Assembly (NCBI GenBank): GCA_038134525.1
Contig: JAYPVI010000010.1
Coordinates: 33,342 to 97,341 of the forward strand
Length of the DNA: 64,000 nucleotides
Origin: GCA-002727735 sp038134525
GTDB taxonomy: Bacteria; Bacteroidota; Bacteroidia; Flavobacteriales_D; Parvicellaceae
Direction of reading: 5' to 3'
In this document: positions 26,192 through 34,191 of the stretch, in pieces
Layout of the letters: each line of letters opens with the position of its first letter
Numbering within the stretch: position 1 is the stretch's first letter
The notes under the pieces: generated by a model
What the model saw: only the letters and a program-made list of their open reading frames with translations
What the model was told of the DNA's origin: nothing
The model's database searches: none
Made by a program: the position numbers and the translations under genes

Positions 26192-27034
26192 ATGAATACA
26201 TACTGCCATATATCTAAAAAGTACATATTGTACTTTTTCCAAAAGTGCCTTATTTTTTTTATTATTCTACTTACCATGAGTCATCTATCAACTGTCAATG
26301 GACAACATGTGGATTATTTAAAAGAAAGATGGATCAAAAACCCCTTTTCCTTAAAAGCTAAAGATAATAATGATTGGAATTTTGAAGATGCTAATGACTT
26401 CAATATTAATCGTAAAAATTATCAATCAATAAAAAATGAATTGGACATAGGTGCCCTATTGTATTTAAAAAATGATTTCACTAGAGGGGATTTTAATACA
26501 ATTGATGTTCCATATAATTTATTTAATTCCCACCAATTAGGAATTAAAAAATACATTAAAACCATTGAAAGTAAAAGAAAATATTTTAATTTTCAGATAG
26601 GAATTGGCACAATTTTACACCACTTAAATTTAGGGGAAAACGAGGCAAACATAACAGATGATACCATTACTTTTTTTCTTTCTTCAAAAGAAGTGAAAAA
26701 AAATTTTTTCAGATTTAACTATCTTTCAATTCCTATTAAATTTAATTTAAAACCCTTTCCCTCTAAAAAGAACACTTTACAAATTGGTGCATCTTTTCAG
26801 TACCATCATTTATTACGCGGTAAATACGAATTGCAATACCTAGAACTAAACAATACTTTAAAAAATATTACGATTGGTAAACTACATCATGTTAATCGTT
26901 TTTTATCAAGTAGAATTCAACTTTCATATAAAAATATTGGCGTTTATGTTGAAAATGGAATAACTTCAATTTCTACTATTTTTCAATCTCCTTATTCTTT
27001 AAGCTTTGGTGTTATCCTATGCAGTTATCAATAA
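26192..27034 (+). CDS. putative outer-membrane beta-barrel protein (PorT-like size)
   Basis: A 280-residue protein with a long signal sequence (cleavage near TVNGQ, about residue 37). It is followed by alternating amphipathic beta strands: KYFNFQIGIGTILHHL, FFRFNYLSIPIKFNLKPF and LQIGASFQYHHLL. The FNYLSIPIKFNL element is typical of the outer-membrane beta-barrel families annotated PorT/OmpW-like in Bacteroidota. The start may alternatively be the ATG at 26276, but that leaves a weak signal. Its end overlaps the DUF4837 lipoprotein by 16 bases, which suggests a joint envelope function. The exact family is uncertain. Confidence 0.6.
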   Translation: MNTYCHISKKYILYFFQKCLIFFIILLTMSHLSTVNGQHVDYLKERWIKNPFSLKAKDNNDWNFEDANDFNINRKNYQSIKNELDIGALLYLKNDFTRGDFNTIDVPYNLFNSHQLGIKKYIKTIESKRKYFNFQIGIGTILHHLNLGENEANITDDTITFFLSSKEVKKNFFRFNYLSIPIKFNLKPFPSKKNTLQIGASFQYHHLLRGKYELQYLELNNTLKNITIGKLHHVNRFLSSRIQLSYKNIGVYVENGITSISTIFQSPYSLSFGVILCSYQ

Positions 27035-28041
27035 AAAATATCTCGGTTCTCTTCGTAATATTTTTAATGCATTCAGGTTGCAATTTAAACGAGTATGACC
27101 CTTCCATTTATAAGCCTAAAGCAAAAAAAGATTTTGGTCAAATTTTATTTTCACTTCCTAAAAAATACTGGAACCACCCCATAGGAAATGAGCTAATTAA
27201 TCAATTTGAACGATTGAATAAATCTACTCCGTTACCCTATGAAAAGTATTTTGAAATCGATTTTATTGTCCCTGAAAATTTAGTAAATAAACTAAAAAAC
27301 AAAAGCTGTATTGTAGTGGTTAAAATTGACCCTAGTCAAACTCCATTTAAAGAACCTACTTTTATCAAGGACTTATGGGCTAATGGACAGTTGGTAGCCG
27401 AACTTTCATTCAAAAATAAAGAACGGGCATTAAGTTACTTTTCTACCTCTTGTTCTGAACTTATTCATGAAATAAATTCCTTTTATTACCAATCTATAAT
27501 TAAGGGATACTCAAAACAAAATAGTATTAACTCAAACACAAGTAAAGAGTTAAATTGGAATATAAGAGCACCAAAAGAAATGAAATTGAATAAAAAATCA
27601 AATCGTTTTTGGTGGTTTAGCCAACTAGAGATGAAAAAAGATCAAAATGGAACTCATGAAATTCAAAAAGGAATAGTTATCTACAAAACTCCCTATTATA
27701 GTGAATCTCAATTCACTATAGAACATCAACAGAAACTTAGGGATTCTATTAGTAAAATACATTTAATAGGGAAAACAAAAGATTCCTATATGATTTCAAG
27801 AAATGATGATCTAGCTCCAATTGAAGGAATAGCTATGAAAATCAAAAATCAATATGTATTTAAAACAACAGGGGCATGGAAAATGGTAAATGATAAAATG
27901 GGGGGGGCTTTCATTAATTATGCCTTTCTATCATATGATAAGAGAGAGATTATTAATGTGGATGGTTACGTTTATGCTCCTAACTTTAAAAAATTAATGC
28001 TCATAAGGGAATTAGAGGCTATTATTTACTCTGCCCTATAG
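27019..28041 (+). CDS. DUF4837-family lipoprotein
   Basis: A 340-residue lipoprotein with the lipidated Cys in MHSGCN (residue 21). The DUF4837 pattern is visible: an N-terminal FGQILFSLPKKYW strand-helix, the central WNIRAPKEMKLNKKSNRFWWF block, the IVIYKTPYYSESQF segment, and a C-terminal TTGAWKMVNDKMGGAFINY followed by VDGYVYAPNFKKLMLIRELEAI. The family is widespread in Bacteroidota and has no known activity. It overlaps the putative barrel gene upstream and, by 20 bases, the convergent PH-type membrane gene downstream. Confidence 0.88.
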   Translation: MQLSIKNISVLFVIFLMHSGCNLNEYDPSIYKPKAKKDFGQILFSLPKKYWNHPIGNELINQFERLNKSTPLPYEKYFEIDFIVPENLVNKLKNKSCIVVVKIDPSQTPFKEPTFIKDLWANGQLVAELSFKNKERALSYFSTSCSELIHEINSFYYQSIIKGYSKQNSINSNTSKELNWNIRAPKEMKLNKKSNRFWWFSQLEMKKDQNGTHEIQKGIVIYKTPYYSESQFTIEHQQKLRDSISKIHLIGKTKDSYMISRNDDLAPIEGIAMKIKNQYVFKTTGAWKMVNDKMGGAFINYAFLSYDKREIINVDGYVYAPNFKKLMLIRELEAIIYSAL

Positions 28042-28666
28042 TGGATAGTCCTATTTCTTCAAACAATATAAATCTTTCAATTGCTGATTTTTTAATTTGA
28101 GTACTAACTTCTTGAAAGTTAGTAAATGATTCTTCCTCAATATTCAATTTATTCCCATTCGATTTTAGCACTAAAATTCCTGCTTGACTCATTTTAATGT
28201 GTTTAATCTGTTCCCAACGAAATATATCAGGATGATTTGAAAAGTAAATGATAGCCTTTTCATTTAAAATAATTTTGAAATGATTCTTCCCTACAAAAAG
28301 AAAAACGATTCCTTCAATTATAATCAAAGCGAGTATGAAACTAAAAATTAATCCGTTTTCAGAAAAAATATTTACCATAACAATTAATGGCAAAAAAATA
28401 AAGAATGGCAATAACTCATTTGTAAGTAATTTACTCCATCCATTTCTCGTAAAAACATATCCATCATTATCTTTTAAAAGTATATAGTTTTTCCAACGCC
28501 ATACCACACGAAGTATAAAAAAAATCAGTAAAAAAAGACAAATAATTATGTTAATTTGACCGATAAAAGGGATGATAATATCTAAGTCTTTGTGGTATTG
28601 AATAAAAGAGATGATTGCATAAAAAATAGCAACTATTATGCTAAAAGACCTAAATAATCTATTCAT
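28022..28666 (-). CDS. four-helix membrane protein with PH-like tail
   Basis: A 214-residue membrane protein that I cannot place in a named family with certainty. Four helices are visible (about 8-24, 35-55, 85-103 and 106-125). The C-terminal cytosolic part begins NHFKIILNEKAIIYFSNHPD and continues WEQIKHIKMSQAGILVLKSN, which resembles the strand order of bacterial pleckstrin-homology domains (bPH). The start shares one base with the stop of the lytic transglycosylase gene (TAATG), so translation is coupled. Function unknown; a membrane stress or sensing role is conceivable. Confidence 0.65.
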   Translation of the reverse strand: MNRLFRSFSIIVAIFYAIISFIQYHKDLDIIIPFIGQINIIICLFLLIFFILRVVWRWKNYILLKDNDGYVFTRNGWSKLLTNELLPFFIFLPLIVMVNIFSENGLIFSFILALIIIEGIVFLFVGKNHFKIILNEKAIIYFSNHPDIFRWEQIKHIKMSQAGILVLKSNGNKLNIEEESFTNFQEVSTQIKKSAIERFILFEEIGLSTIGQSK

Positions 28667-29616
28667 TAATACTCAGCGTAATAATTCCTTTCACATTTAA
28701 AGATATATTCACAATCTTCTAGAACAATATCTTGAAGGGTTAACATGGCAGCAATAGCTATTTGGGAATAATTTTGTGATGCGTTTTTAAAATTGCCGTA
28801 TTCGTGGGTCCACATCCACTTAATTAAGTCCATACCATCTATTGGTTCATCTAATTGAGTAACCAACTTTTGTACGTTGTAAGCCCCAGCATGATAAATA
28901 TGAAGGACAAAAAATTTAAACCATAATTCATCACCAGTAGGTTCAAAATCGCCAAGTTCACATAATATTCTATGAGCTTGCGGTATACATATCGTCTTTA
29001 ATAGTTCACTGGCTGCATAAGCTGATTTATCAAAGTTTTTTCTTTCATCAACTGTGCTATTCACAGTTAACCCCATGTTTCTAGCTACTTTTTTCATCAA
29101 TTGAAATGGTCCATATGCCCCTGCATTTGAGTATCTAATTTTAGCAGGACTTTCAATAAGTAATATAGATTGGGCATACCAAGGATCCACATGATTTTCC
29201 TCAAAAATATCAATAGCCATGGAAATACTTGGAATTACTTCTTGAATTAGATAAAAGTCTTTCTTCCCAGATGTTATATAAATTCTGGTATTACTATCCA
29301 AGCAATTATATTGGATTACTGAATCTTTAAACTCTTTTTTCTCATCTTCAGTTTGGCAAAACCACGTCTCATTTTCTACATATCCAAGGATTTTTCTATT
29401 GTGAGCAACATTAATGATACATGTATCACTACTCATGTTCATCACTAACTTCCAAAACTTAGATTGAGCTAAAGTATCCCACCGTTCTACCATGAGCAAC
29501 TCAGGATCAATTACGGTGTGACTACAACTATCTTCTGAACAATAAACATCGATTAAATGTTGTGCCGGAACAGAAAACGAAATAAAACAAGCAAATAGTA
29601 AAGTCTTGAATTTCAT
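28666..29616 (-). CDS. secreted lytic transglycosylase (SLT domain)
   Basis: A 316-residue protein with a signal peptide (cleavage near SVPAQ, residue 19), an N-terminal unknown region with several Cys pairs, and a C-terminal lysozyme-like SLT domain (about 125-310). The catalytic Glu is in SILLIESPAKI. The family motif GAYGPFQLMKKVARNMGL follows, then DERKNFDKSAYAASELL and HIYHAGAYNVQKL. It would cleave the MurNAc-GlcNAc bond to give 1,6-anhydroMurNAc in the periplasm. LysM repeats, common in MltD-type relatives, are absent. It is coupled to the PH-like membrane gene downstream. Confidence 0.88.
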   Translation of the reverse strand: MKFKTLLFACFISFSVPAQHLIDVYCSEDSCSHTVIDPELLMVERWDTLAQSKFWKLVMNMSSDTCIINVAHNRKILGYVENETWFCQTEDEKKEFKDSVIQYNCLDSNTRIYITSGKKDFYLIQEVIPSISMAIDIFEENHVDPWYAQSILLIESPAKIRYSNAGAYGPFQLMKKVARNMGLTVNSTVDERKNFDKSAYAASELLKTICIPQAHRILCELGDFEPTGDELWFKFFVLHIYHAGAYNVQKLVTQLDEPIDGMDLIKWMWTHEYGNFKNASQNYSQIAIAAMLTLQDIVLEDCEYIFKCERNYYAEY

Positions 29617-29693
29617 ATCAATTCAAAAATATAAGAAATAATGAGGATGTATTTTTAATCTTTTGTCAAATCTTAAGATATAATTGTGAATAA

Positions 29694-30851
29694 TTAAAGA
29701 TTCACCAAAATATCACCAGCTCTTTTTAATGTTTCATCCTTTTTAGCAAAACAAAATCGTAAAAACTTCTGATCTAACTTGGCATGATAAAAAACTGAAA
29801 TAGGTATGCTTGCCAATTTATTTTCTATAGTCATCTTTTTGGCCATTTCTAAATCTGGAAGAGATGATATTTCTTCATAGTTCAATAACTGAAAATAAGT
29901 TCCTTTAGCAGGCACTGCCTTAAATCTAGATGCATTTACCATTTCTAAAAAAAACGTTCTTTTTTCATCATAAAAAGCACTCAATTTCATATAGTTTTCT
30001 TCATCTTTTAGGTATTCAGCTATTGCCAATTGAAAAGGATGATTACATGAGAAAACATTGAATTGATGAACCTTTCTAAATTCATGCATTAAATTTTCTG
30101 GGGCTAAAACATAACCTAATTTCCAACCTGTAATATGAAAGGTTTTACCAAATGAAAAAACAGCAATAGCACTATTTGCTAATGCAGGATAAGCAATTAC
30201 GGATTGATGTTGCTGGTCATCGTAGACAAGGTGTTCATAAACCTCATCACTTAATACTATAATGTCGGTATTTGATATGATTTTTTCTAACGAAATGAAA
30301 TCTTGTTTTGTAAGTATTGAACCGGATGGATTATGAGGAGAATTTATGATGATCATCCGTGTTTTTTGATTTATTAATTTTTTTACCTCCTCCCAGTTTA
30401 TGGTAAAATCAGGTGCTTGTAGCTGGAAATATACAGGCCTACCACCACAGAGTTCAATGGCTGGCTCATAACAATCATACGCAGGTGTAAATAAAATGAC
30501 TTCATCATTTTCTTTTACAAGAGCTGAAATAGCAGTATAAATGGCTTGTGTTGCTCCCGCTGTAATGGTAATTTCTTTGTCAATATCATAAGAAACACTA
30601 TACATTCTAGAAACCTTCTCACTAATGGCTTCTCTTAGTGGTAGCGCCCCTTGCATTGGTGCATATTGATGTGGACCTTTTTCTATATATTTACTGGCTA
30701 AACTCTTTAACCTATCATCCAAGTCAAAATCGGGGAATCCCTGAGATAAATTGATTGCACCATGATCGTATGCCAATTTTGACATAGTAGTAAAAATAGT
30801 TGTACTTACCTTGGGTAGTTTTGATTGAATATGATGATTATAAAAGGGCAT
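29694..30851 (-). CDS. class I/II aminotransferase, methionine aminotransferase-like
   Basis: A 385-residue PLP enzyme of fold type I. Visible are the N-terminal NLSQGFPDFD, the substrate/PLP-phosphate region ITAGATQAIYTAI, the stacking aromatic FTPAYDCYEP, the NSPHNPSG motif, DEVYEHLVYD, the Schiff-base Lys in FSFGKTFHITGWKLGY, and the C-terminal carboxylate-binding Arg in KFLRFCFAKKDETL. These match the YbdL/kynurenine-aminotransferase branch, which uses methionine and aromatic or keto substrates. The start shares one base with the gldH stop (TAATG), making it the last gene of the holB-ricT-gldH unit. Exact amino donor is uncertain. Confidence 0.92.
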   Translation of the reverse strand: MPFYNHHIQSKLPKVSTTIFTTMSKLAYDHGAINLSQGFPDFDLDDRLKSLASKYIEKGPHQYAPMQGALPLREAISEKVSRMYSVSYDIDKEITITAGATQAIYTAISALVKENDEVILFTPAYDCYEPAIELCGGRPVYFQLQAPDFTINWEEVKKLINQKTRMIIINSPHNPSGSILTKQDFISLEKIISNTDIIVLSDEVYEHLVYDDQQHQSVIAYPALANSAIAVFSFGKTFHITGWKLGYVLAPENLMHEFRKVHQFNVFSCNHPFQLAIAEYLKDEENYMKLSAFYDEKRTFFLEMVNASRFKAVPAKGTYFQLLNYEEISSLPDLEMAKKMTIENKLASIPISVFYHAKLDQKFLRFCFAKKDETLKRAGDILVNL

Positions 30852-31333
30852 TATTTTTCAATTGAATTAGTATAAACTTCAATACCAATATTCATTAAAT
30901 CTACAAGTTGAGTATCTCTCATGGCTTGATTAATGTGGAGTTTATAAGATCCCTTTAAGGGGAATTTCACCCTTTCATAAAGGGGAAATTTATGTTTTAC
31001 CAATAAGCCTGATTTATTTCCAGTCCAATGACCATAATCGTCTGAAAAATAAAATTCGAATGTATCTCTTCTAGCCTTATCATTTGGAAAAACTAAATCT
31101 GAAAAAAGAAAAATATTAGCCCACTTATAAGATGTAGTATGTCTTATGTTTAGTTGAATAGAATAAGACTCCGTAGTATCCTCTATCTCCCAATTAAAAA
31201 AAATGCTGTCTTTAAATGACCAAGTTGTACCATCAATTTCATGAAAGGAAGTATAAATAAGGTTATCGTTTTTACAACTTAGACATAAGAGTGTAAGCCC
31301 CAATAAATAACCAATTAAATTCAACTTTTTCAT
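30851..31333 (-). CDS. gldH: gliding motility lipoprotein GldH
   Basis: A 160-residue lipoprotein with lipidated Cys in LTLLCLSCK (residue 20). The GldH features are the DGTTWSFKDSIFFNWEIEDT strand pair, RHTTSYKWANIFLFSDLVFP, the conserved RDTFEFYFSDDYGHWTGNK segment, and the terminal MRDTQLVDLMNIGIEV. GldH is required for gliding and chitin use in Flavobacterium johnsoniae, and is linked to T9SS function. It overlaps ricT by 4 bases and the aminotransferase by one. The order holB-ricT-gldH is conserved in this class, which supports the call. Confidence 0.93.
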   Translation of the reverse strand: MKKLNLIGYLLGLTLLCLSCKNDNLIYTSFHEIDGTTWSFKDSIFFNWEIEDTTESYSIQLNIRHTTSYKWANIFLFSDLVFPNDKARRDTFEFYFSDDYGHWTGNKSGLLVKHKFPLYERVKFPLKGSYKLHINQAMRDTQLVDLMNIGIEVYTNSIEK

Positions 31334-32451
31334 TTTTTTATGTTTTTTGATCTATTTTTTATACTTAACTTTTTATTAAATCTATTAACATCATCGTTGA
31401 GGATAGAGTTTGTTTTATTATATGGTGATGAATCAAAATCTGTAGTTTTTAAAGCATTTATCTGTTCTCCATTATCCATTCTTTTATGTAAAGCCCTTAC
31501 TTCATCCACATGGAAATCTATCATTTTAGATTCTTTTGTTTCCAAATTTTTAATGATAAACCACATTGTTTTTCTAAACACATCTGTTTTTACATGATTA
31601 CCTTTTTCTATTTTAGAAATCAATTTTCTTTTGGACGAAGGGAAAGTATTCATCATTGCTACGTATTGATCTAATTCAAAATTTAAACAACATTTTAATT
31701 TCCCACATTGTCCAGCTAATTTTTGAGGATTAAGTGCCAGTTGTTGATAACGAGCTGCTTTTGTAGAAACTGATCTAAAATCAGTCATCCAAGTGGAGCA
31801 ACAAAGCTCTCTTCCGCATGAACCTATACCTCCTAATCTTGAGGATTCTTGCCTTGATCCAACTTGTTTCATCTCTACTTTAAGGTTAAATTTTTCTATC
31901 AATCGCTTAAGCAGATTTCTAAAATCTATTCTAGATTCTGCAGTATAATACAATGTTATTTTCTTACCATCTGCCTGTATCTCAGCATCACTAATTTTCA
32001 TTTTTAAACCCAGTTCTGTTGCAAGAGTTCTAGCTTTTAACATGTATCCATCTTCTTTCTTTCTAACCTCTTTCCAGCTCATTATGTCTTCTTCATTAGC
32101 TTTTCGAGTAATTAATGCAAGCCTATTTAATGTTTTTTCTGCATTTTTTCGGCTAATTTGAAATTGAACTAATTCTCCTGTTAACATAACCGTGCCTATA
32201 TCAATCCCATGGTGAGAAGTAATCACAACTAGATCACCCGTTTGAACAGGGATTTTATTTTCATTTGAAGCGAAAATTTTTCTACCATTTTTAAAGCTTA
32301 ACTCTACTACTTTATATTGAGCTGTTTGATACTTGTCAACGTCAGACAACCAATTATAAACTGACCGTTGGTTACATCCATTTGTGAAACATGAACCATT
32401 TCCTTTACACCCTTTGGGGATGCTATTATTTTTACATGTGGAACAATTCAT
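31330..32451 (-). CDS. ricT: RicT/PSP1-domain protein
   Basis: A 373-residue soluble protein with the PSP1 C-terminal domain (about 40-260) of the RicT (YaaT) family. An N-terminal cysteine cluster CSTCKNNSIPKGCKGNGSC and further Cys in GSCGRELCCSTWM and CGKLKCCLNFE could hold iron-sulphur clusters, as shown for the Bacillus Ric complex. In Bacillus the complex controls RNA processing, sporulation, competence and biofilm. RicA and RicF partners are absent here, so the function in this organism is unclear. A basic, low-complexity C-terminal tail ends it. It overlaps holB by 4 bases and gldH by 4. Confidence 0.92.
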   Translation of the reverse strand: MNCSTCKNNSIPKGCKGNGSCFTNGCNQRSVYNWLSDVDKYQTAQYKVVELSFKNGRKIFASNENKIPVQTGDLVVITSHHGIDIGTVMLTGELVQFQISRKNAEKTLNRLALITRKANEEDIMSWKEVRKKEDGYMLKARTLATELGLKMKISDAEIQADGKKITLYYTAESRIDFRNLLKRLIEKFNLKVEMKQVGSRQESSRLGGIGSCGRELCCSTWMTDFRSVSTKAARYQQLALNPQKLAGQCGKLKCCLNFELDQYVAMMNTFPSSKRKLISKIEKGNHVKTDVFRKTMWFIIKNLETKESKMIDFHVDEVRALHKRMDNGEQINALKTTDFDSSPYNKTNSILNDDVNRFNKKLSIKNRSKNIKK

Positions 32452-33572
32452 TTTGCGTTTCTAATCAATTTGTATAACTGCAATGAAACATCTAACATAA
32501 GGATTTTAATATTAGCGTTTCTTTCTATATGGAAATGAGCCTCATTAATAACCTCATTCAATCCGACAATATTATTATGATTAATGAATGGCTTAAATTT
32601 CAATAAAAAGTGTTCTTCTTCTGTGCTTAATCCATCCATTGATATGTTGTAATGGTTTGTTATACACTGTCTAAACAATTCTAATGAATAACTCAGAAAT
32701 GCTTTATTAGTTTCTCTTCCTCTTTTAGAGAAATCGTTTACCCAATCAATTGTGTCAGAAATATTTCTAGTGTAACACAACCTCATCCATTGTACAAATA
32801 GAGATAAAAACTCTTGACTTTTTTCATTGTTCAAGTGTTGGGATATGGCCTTATGAAGATTAGTTCCTGCGCTTTTTGAAATCAAATGGGCTTCTTTTTC
32901 TTCAATTTTAAAGTGTGAAATCAAGTAAGAACATATAAAATCATTCTCCAAAGAAGGAACTTTAATGTGTTGAAATCTAGAGTAAATAGTTTGAAGAAGT
33001 TTTTCAGGTTCATCGGACACAAAAATCAAGATTGTTTTTTCAGGTGGTTCTTCAATCAATTTTAGGAGTTTATTAGCCGCTTGAACGTTCATTTCTTCGG
33101 GGAGCCAAATGAGTAAAATCTTTTTACCACCTTCATAGGATTTTAATTGTAATTTCTTGATGATCTCATTTCCTTCTTTAACTCCAATTACGCCCTGTTT
33201 ATTTTCGTTTCCCATCTTATTGTACCAAGCATGTCTCCCAATACAATGAAATTCTTTTATCATATCTACAAACCCTGTTCGATGATCATCAGCAATTTCT
33301 GATTTTTCTGATTTTGACAGGTGAATCGGAAATGAAAAATGAAAATCAGGATGATTAAATGTTTCCACTTTTTTACAAGACGAACATTGATTGCATGGAC
33401 CGCTTTTAACATTTTTGCAAAGTAAAATTTTAGCAAAAAACATAGCCAATTGAAAATGACCAGATCCTTCCTTACCACTAAAGAGCAAAGCATGAGGAAC
33501 TCTATTAGTTTGGTATAACTGGAGGAGTTGGCTTCTTAATTGGGGATGTGCGTTGTCATTTTCAAAAAACAC
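32448..33572 (-). CDS. holB: DNA polymerase III delta-prime clamp-loader subunit
   Basis: A 374-residue AAA-like clamp-loader subunit that opens the beta clamp for the replicative polymerase. The Walker A region is degenerate (FSGKEGSGHFQLAMFFA), as usual for delta-prime. A four-Cys zinc module appears as CKNVKSGPCNQCSSCKKV (about 50-68), followed by NKLLKLIEEPPEKTILIFVS and IYSRFQHIKVPS, the sensor/SRC-type region. The start codon is GTG at 33572. It is 13 bases after the CvpA gene and heads the ricT-gldH-aminotransferase unit. Confidence 0.9.
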   Translation of the reverse strand: MFFENDNAHPQLRSQLLQLYQTNRVPHALLFSGKEGSGHFQLAMFFAKILLCKNVKSGPCNQCSSCKKVETFNHPDFHFSFPIHLSKSEKSEIADDHRTGFVDMIKEFHCIGRHAWYNKMGNENKQGVIGVKEGNEIIKKLQLKSYEGGKKILLIWLPEEMNVQAANKLLKLIEEPPEKTILIFVSDEPEKLLQTIYSRFQHIKVPSLENDFICSYLISHFKIEEKEAHLISKSAGTNLHKAISQHLNNEKSQEFLSLFVQWMRLCYTRNISDTIDWVNDFSKRGRETNKAFLSYSLELFRQCITNHYNISMDGLSTEEEHFLLKFKPFINHNNIVGLNEVINEAHFHIERNANIKILMLDVSLQLYKLIRNAK

Positions 33573-33585
33573 ATCTCAAATGTAA

Positions 33586-34116
33586 TTAATCTTCTAGATT
33601 TAAAACATTTTCTTGCTGAAGGGTTTCAGTTATTTTAAGTATTTCATGATTATTCAACTCCGGTAGAATGATAGATGATGCCTTAGCAAGAAAAGGATAC
33701 AAAATCGATTCGTTTTTTATTTCGCTATTGACTATACTATTTTTAACGTCCCACTTTTCAAAAAAGAAAATACCTGCTAATAAAAAAAGGAGAACTTTAA
33801 CTACACCAAAAATAATTCCCCCAATTTTATTTAACTGCTTTAATTGTATAAATGCAAGCATTTTCTCAATCAATTTTGAAAGTAATATTCCTAAGATGAC
33901 TACTGAAATAAAAATAATGGCAAAAGAAATAATTGGAACATATGTATCTGACACTTTCCCTTCCAATAAGAAAAAGACTAGATTTCCGTGATTAATTCCC
34001 AGCCAAATACCAATTACTAAACTAATAATACCAAGGACTTGAGAAATTAATCCTTTTTTATATCCGTTATAAACTCCCCAAAGTATAGGTAAAATAAGGA
34101 CTACATCTAACCACAT
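33586..34116 (-). CDS. CvpA-family membrane protein
   Basis: A 176-residue protein with four transmembrane helices: LDVVLILPILWGVYNGYKKG, SQVLGIISLVIGIWLGI, IISFAIIFISVVILGIL and IFGVVKVLLFLLAGIFF. The GxxxG-rich first helix and the GYKKGLISQ loop are typical of CvpA, which is needed for colicin V production in E. coli and for envelope homeostasis more generally. A short C-terminal soluble tail follows. It lies 13 bases upstream of holB on the same strand and about 75 bases after porZ. Length is normal. Confidence 0.85.
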   Translation of the reverse strand: MWLDVVLILPILWGVYNGYKKGLISQVLGIISLVIGIWLGINHGNLVFFLLEGKVSDTYVPIISFAIIFISVVILGILLSKLIEKMLAFIQLKQLNKIGGIIFGVVKVLLFLLAGIFFFEKWDVKNSIVNSEIKNESILYPFLAKASSIILPELNNHEILKITETLQQENVLNLED

Positions 34117-34191
34117 AAAACCAAAACTACAGGTATTTGATTTATAGAATTTTTCTGCCGCTAATAAATATTCACATCCATTAGTAAAAAA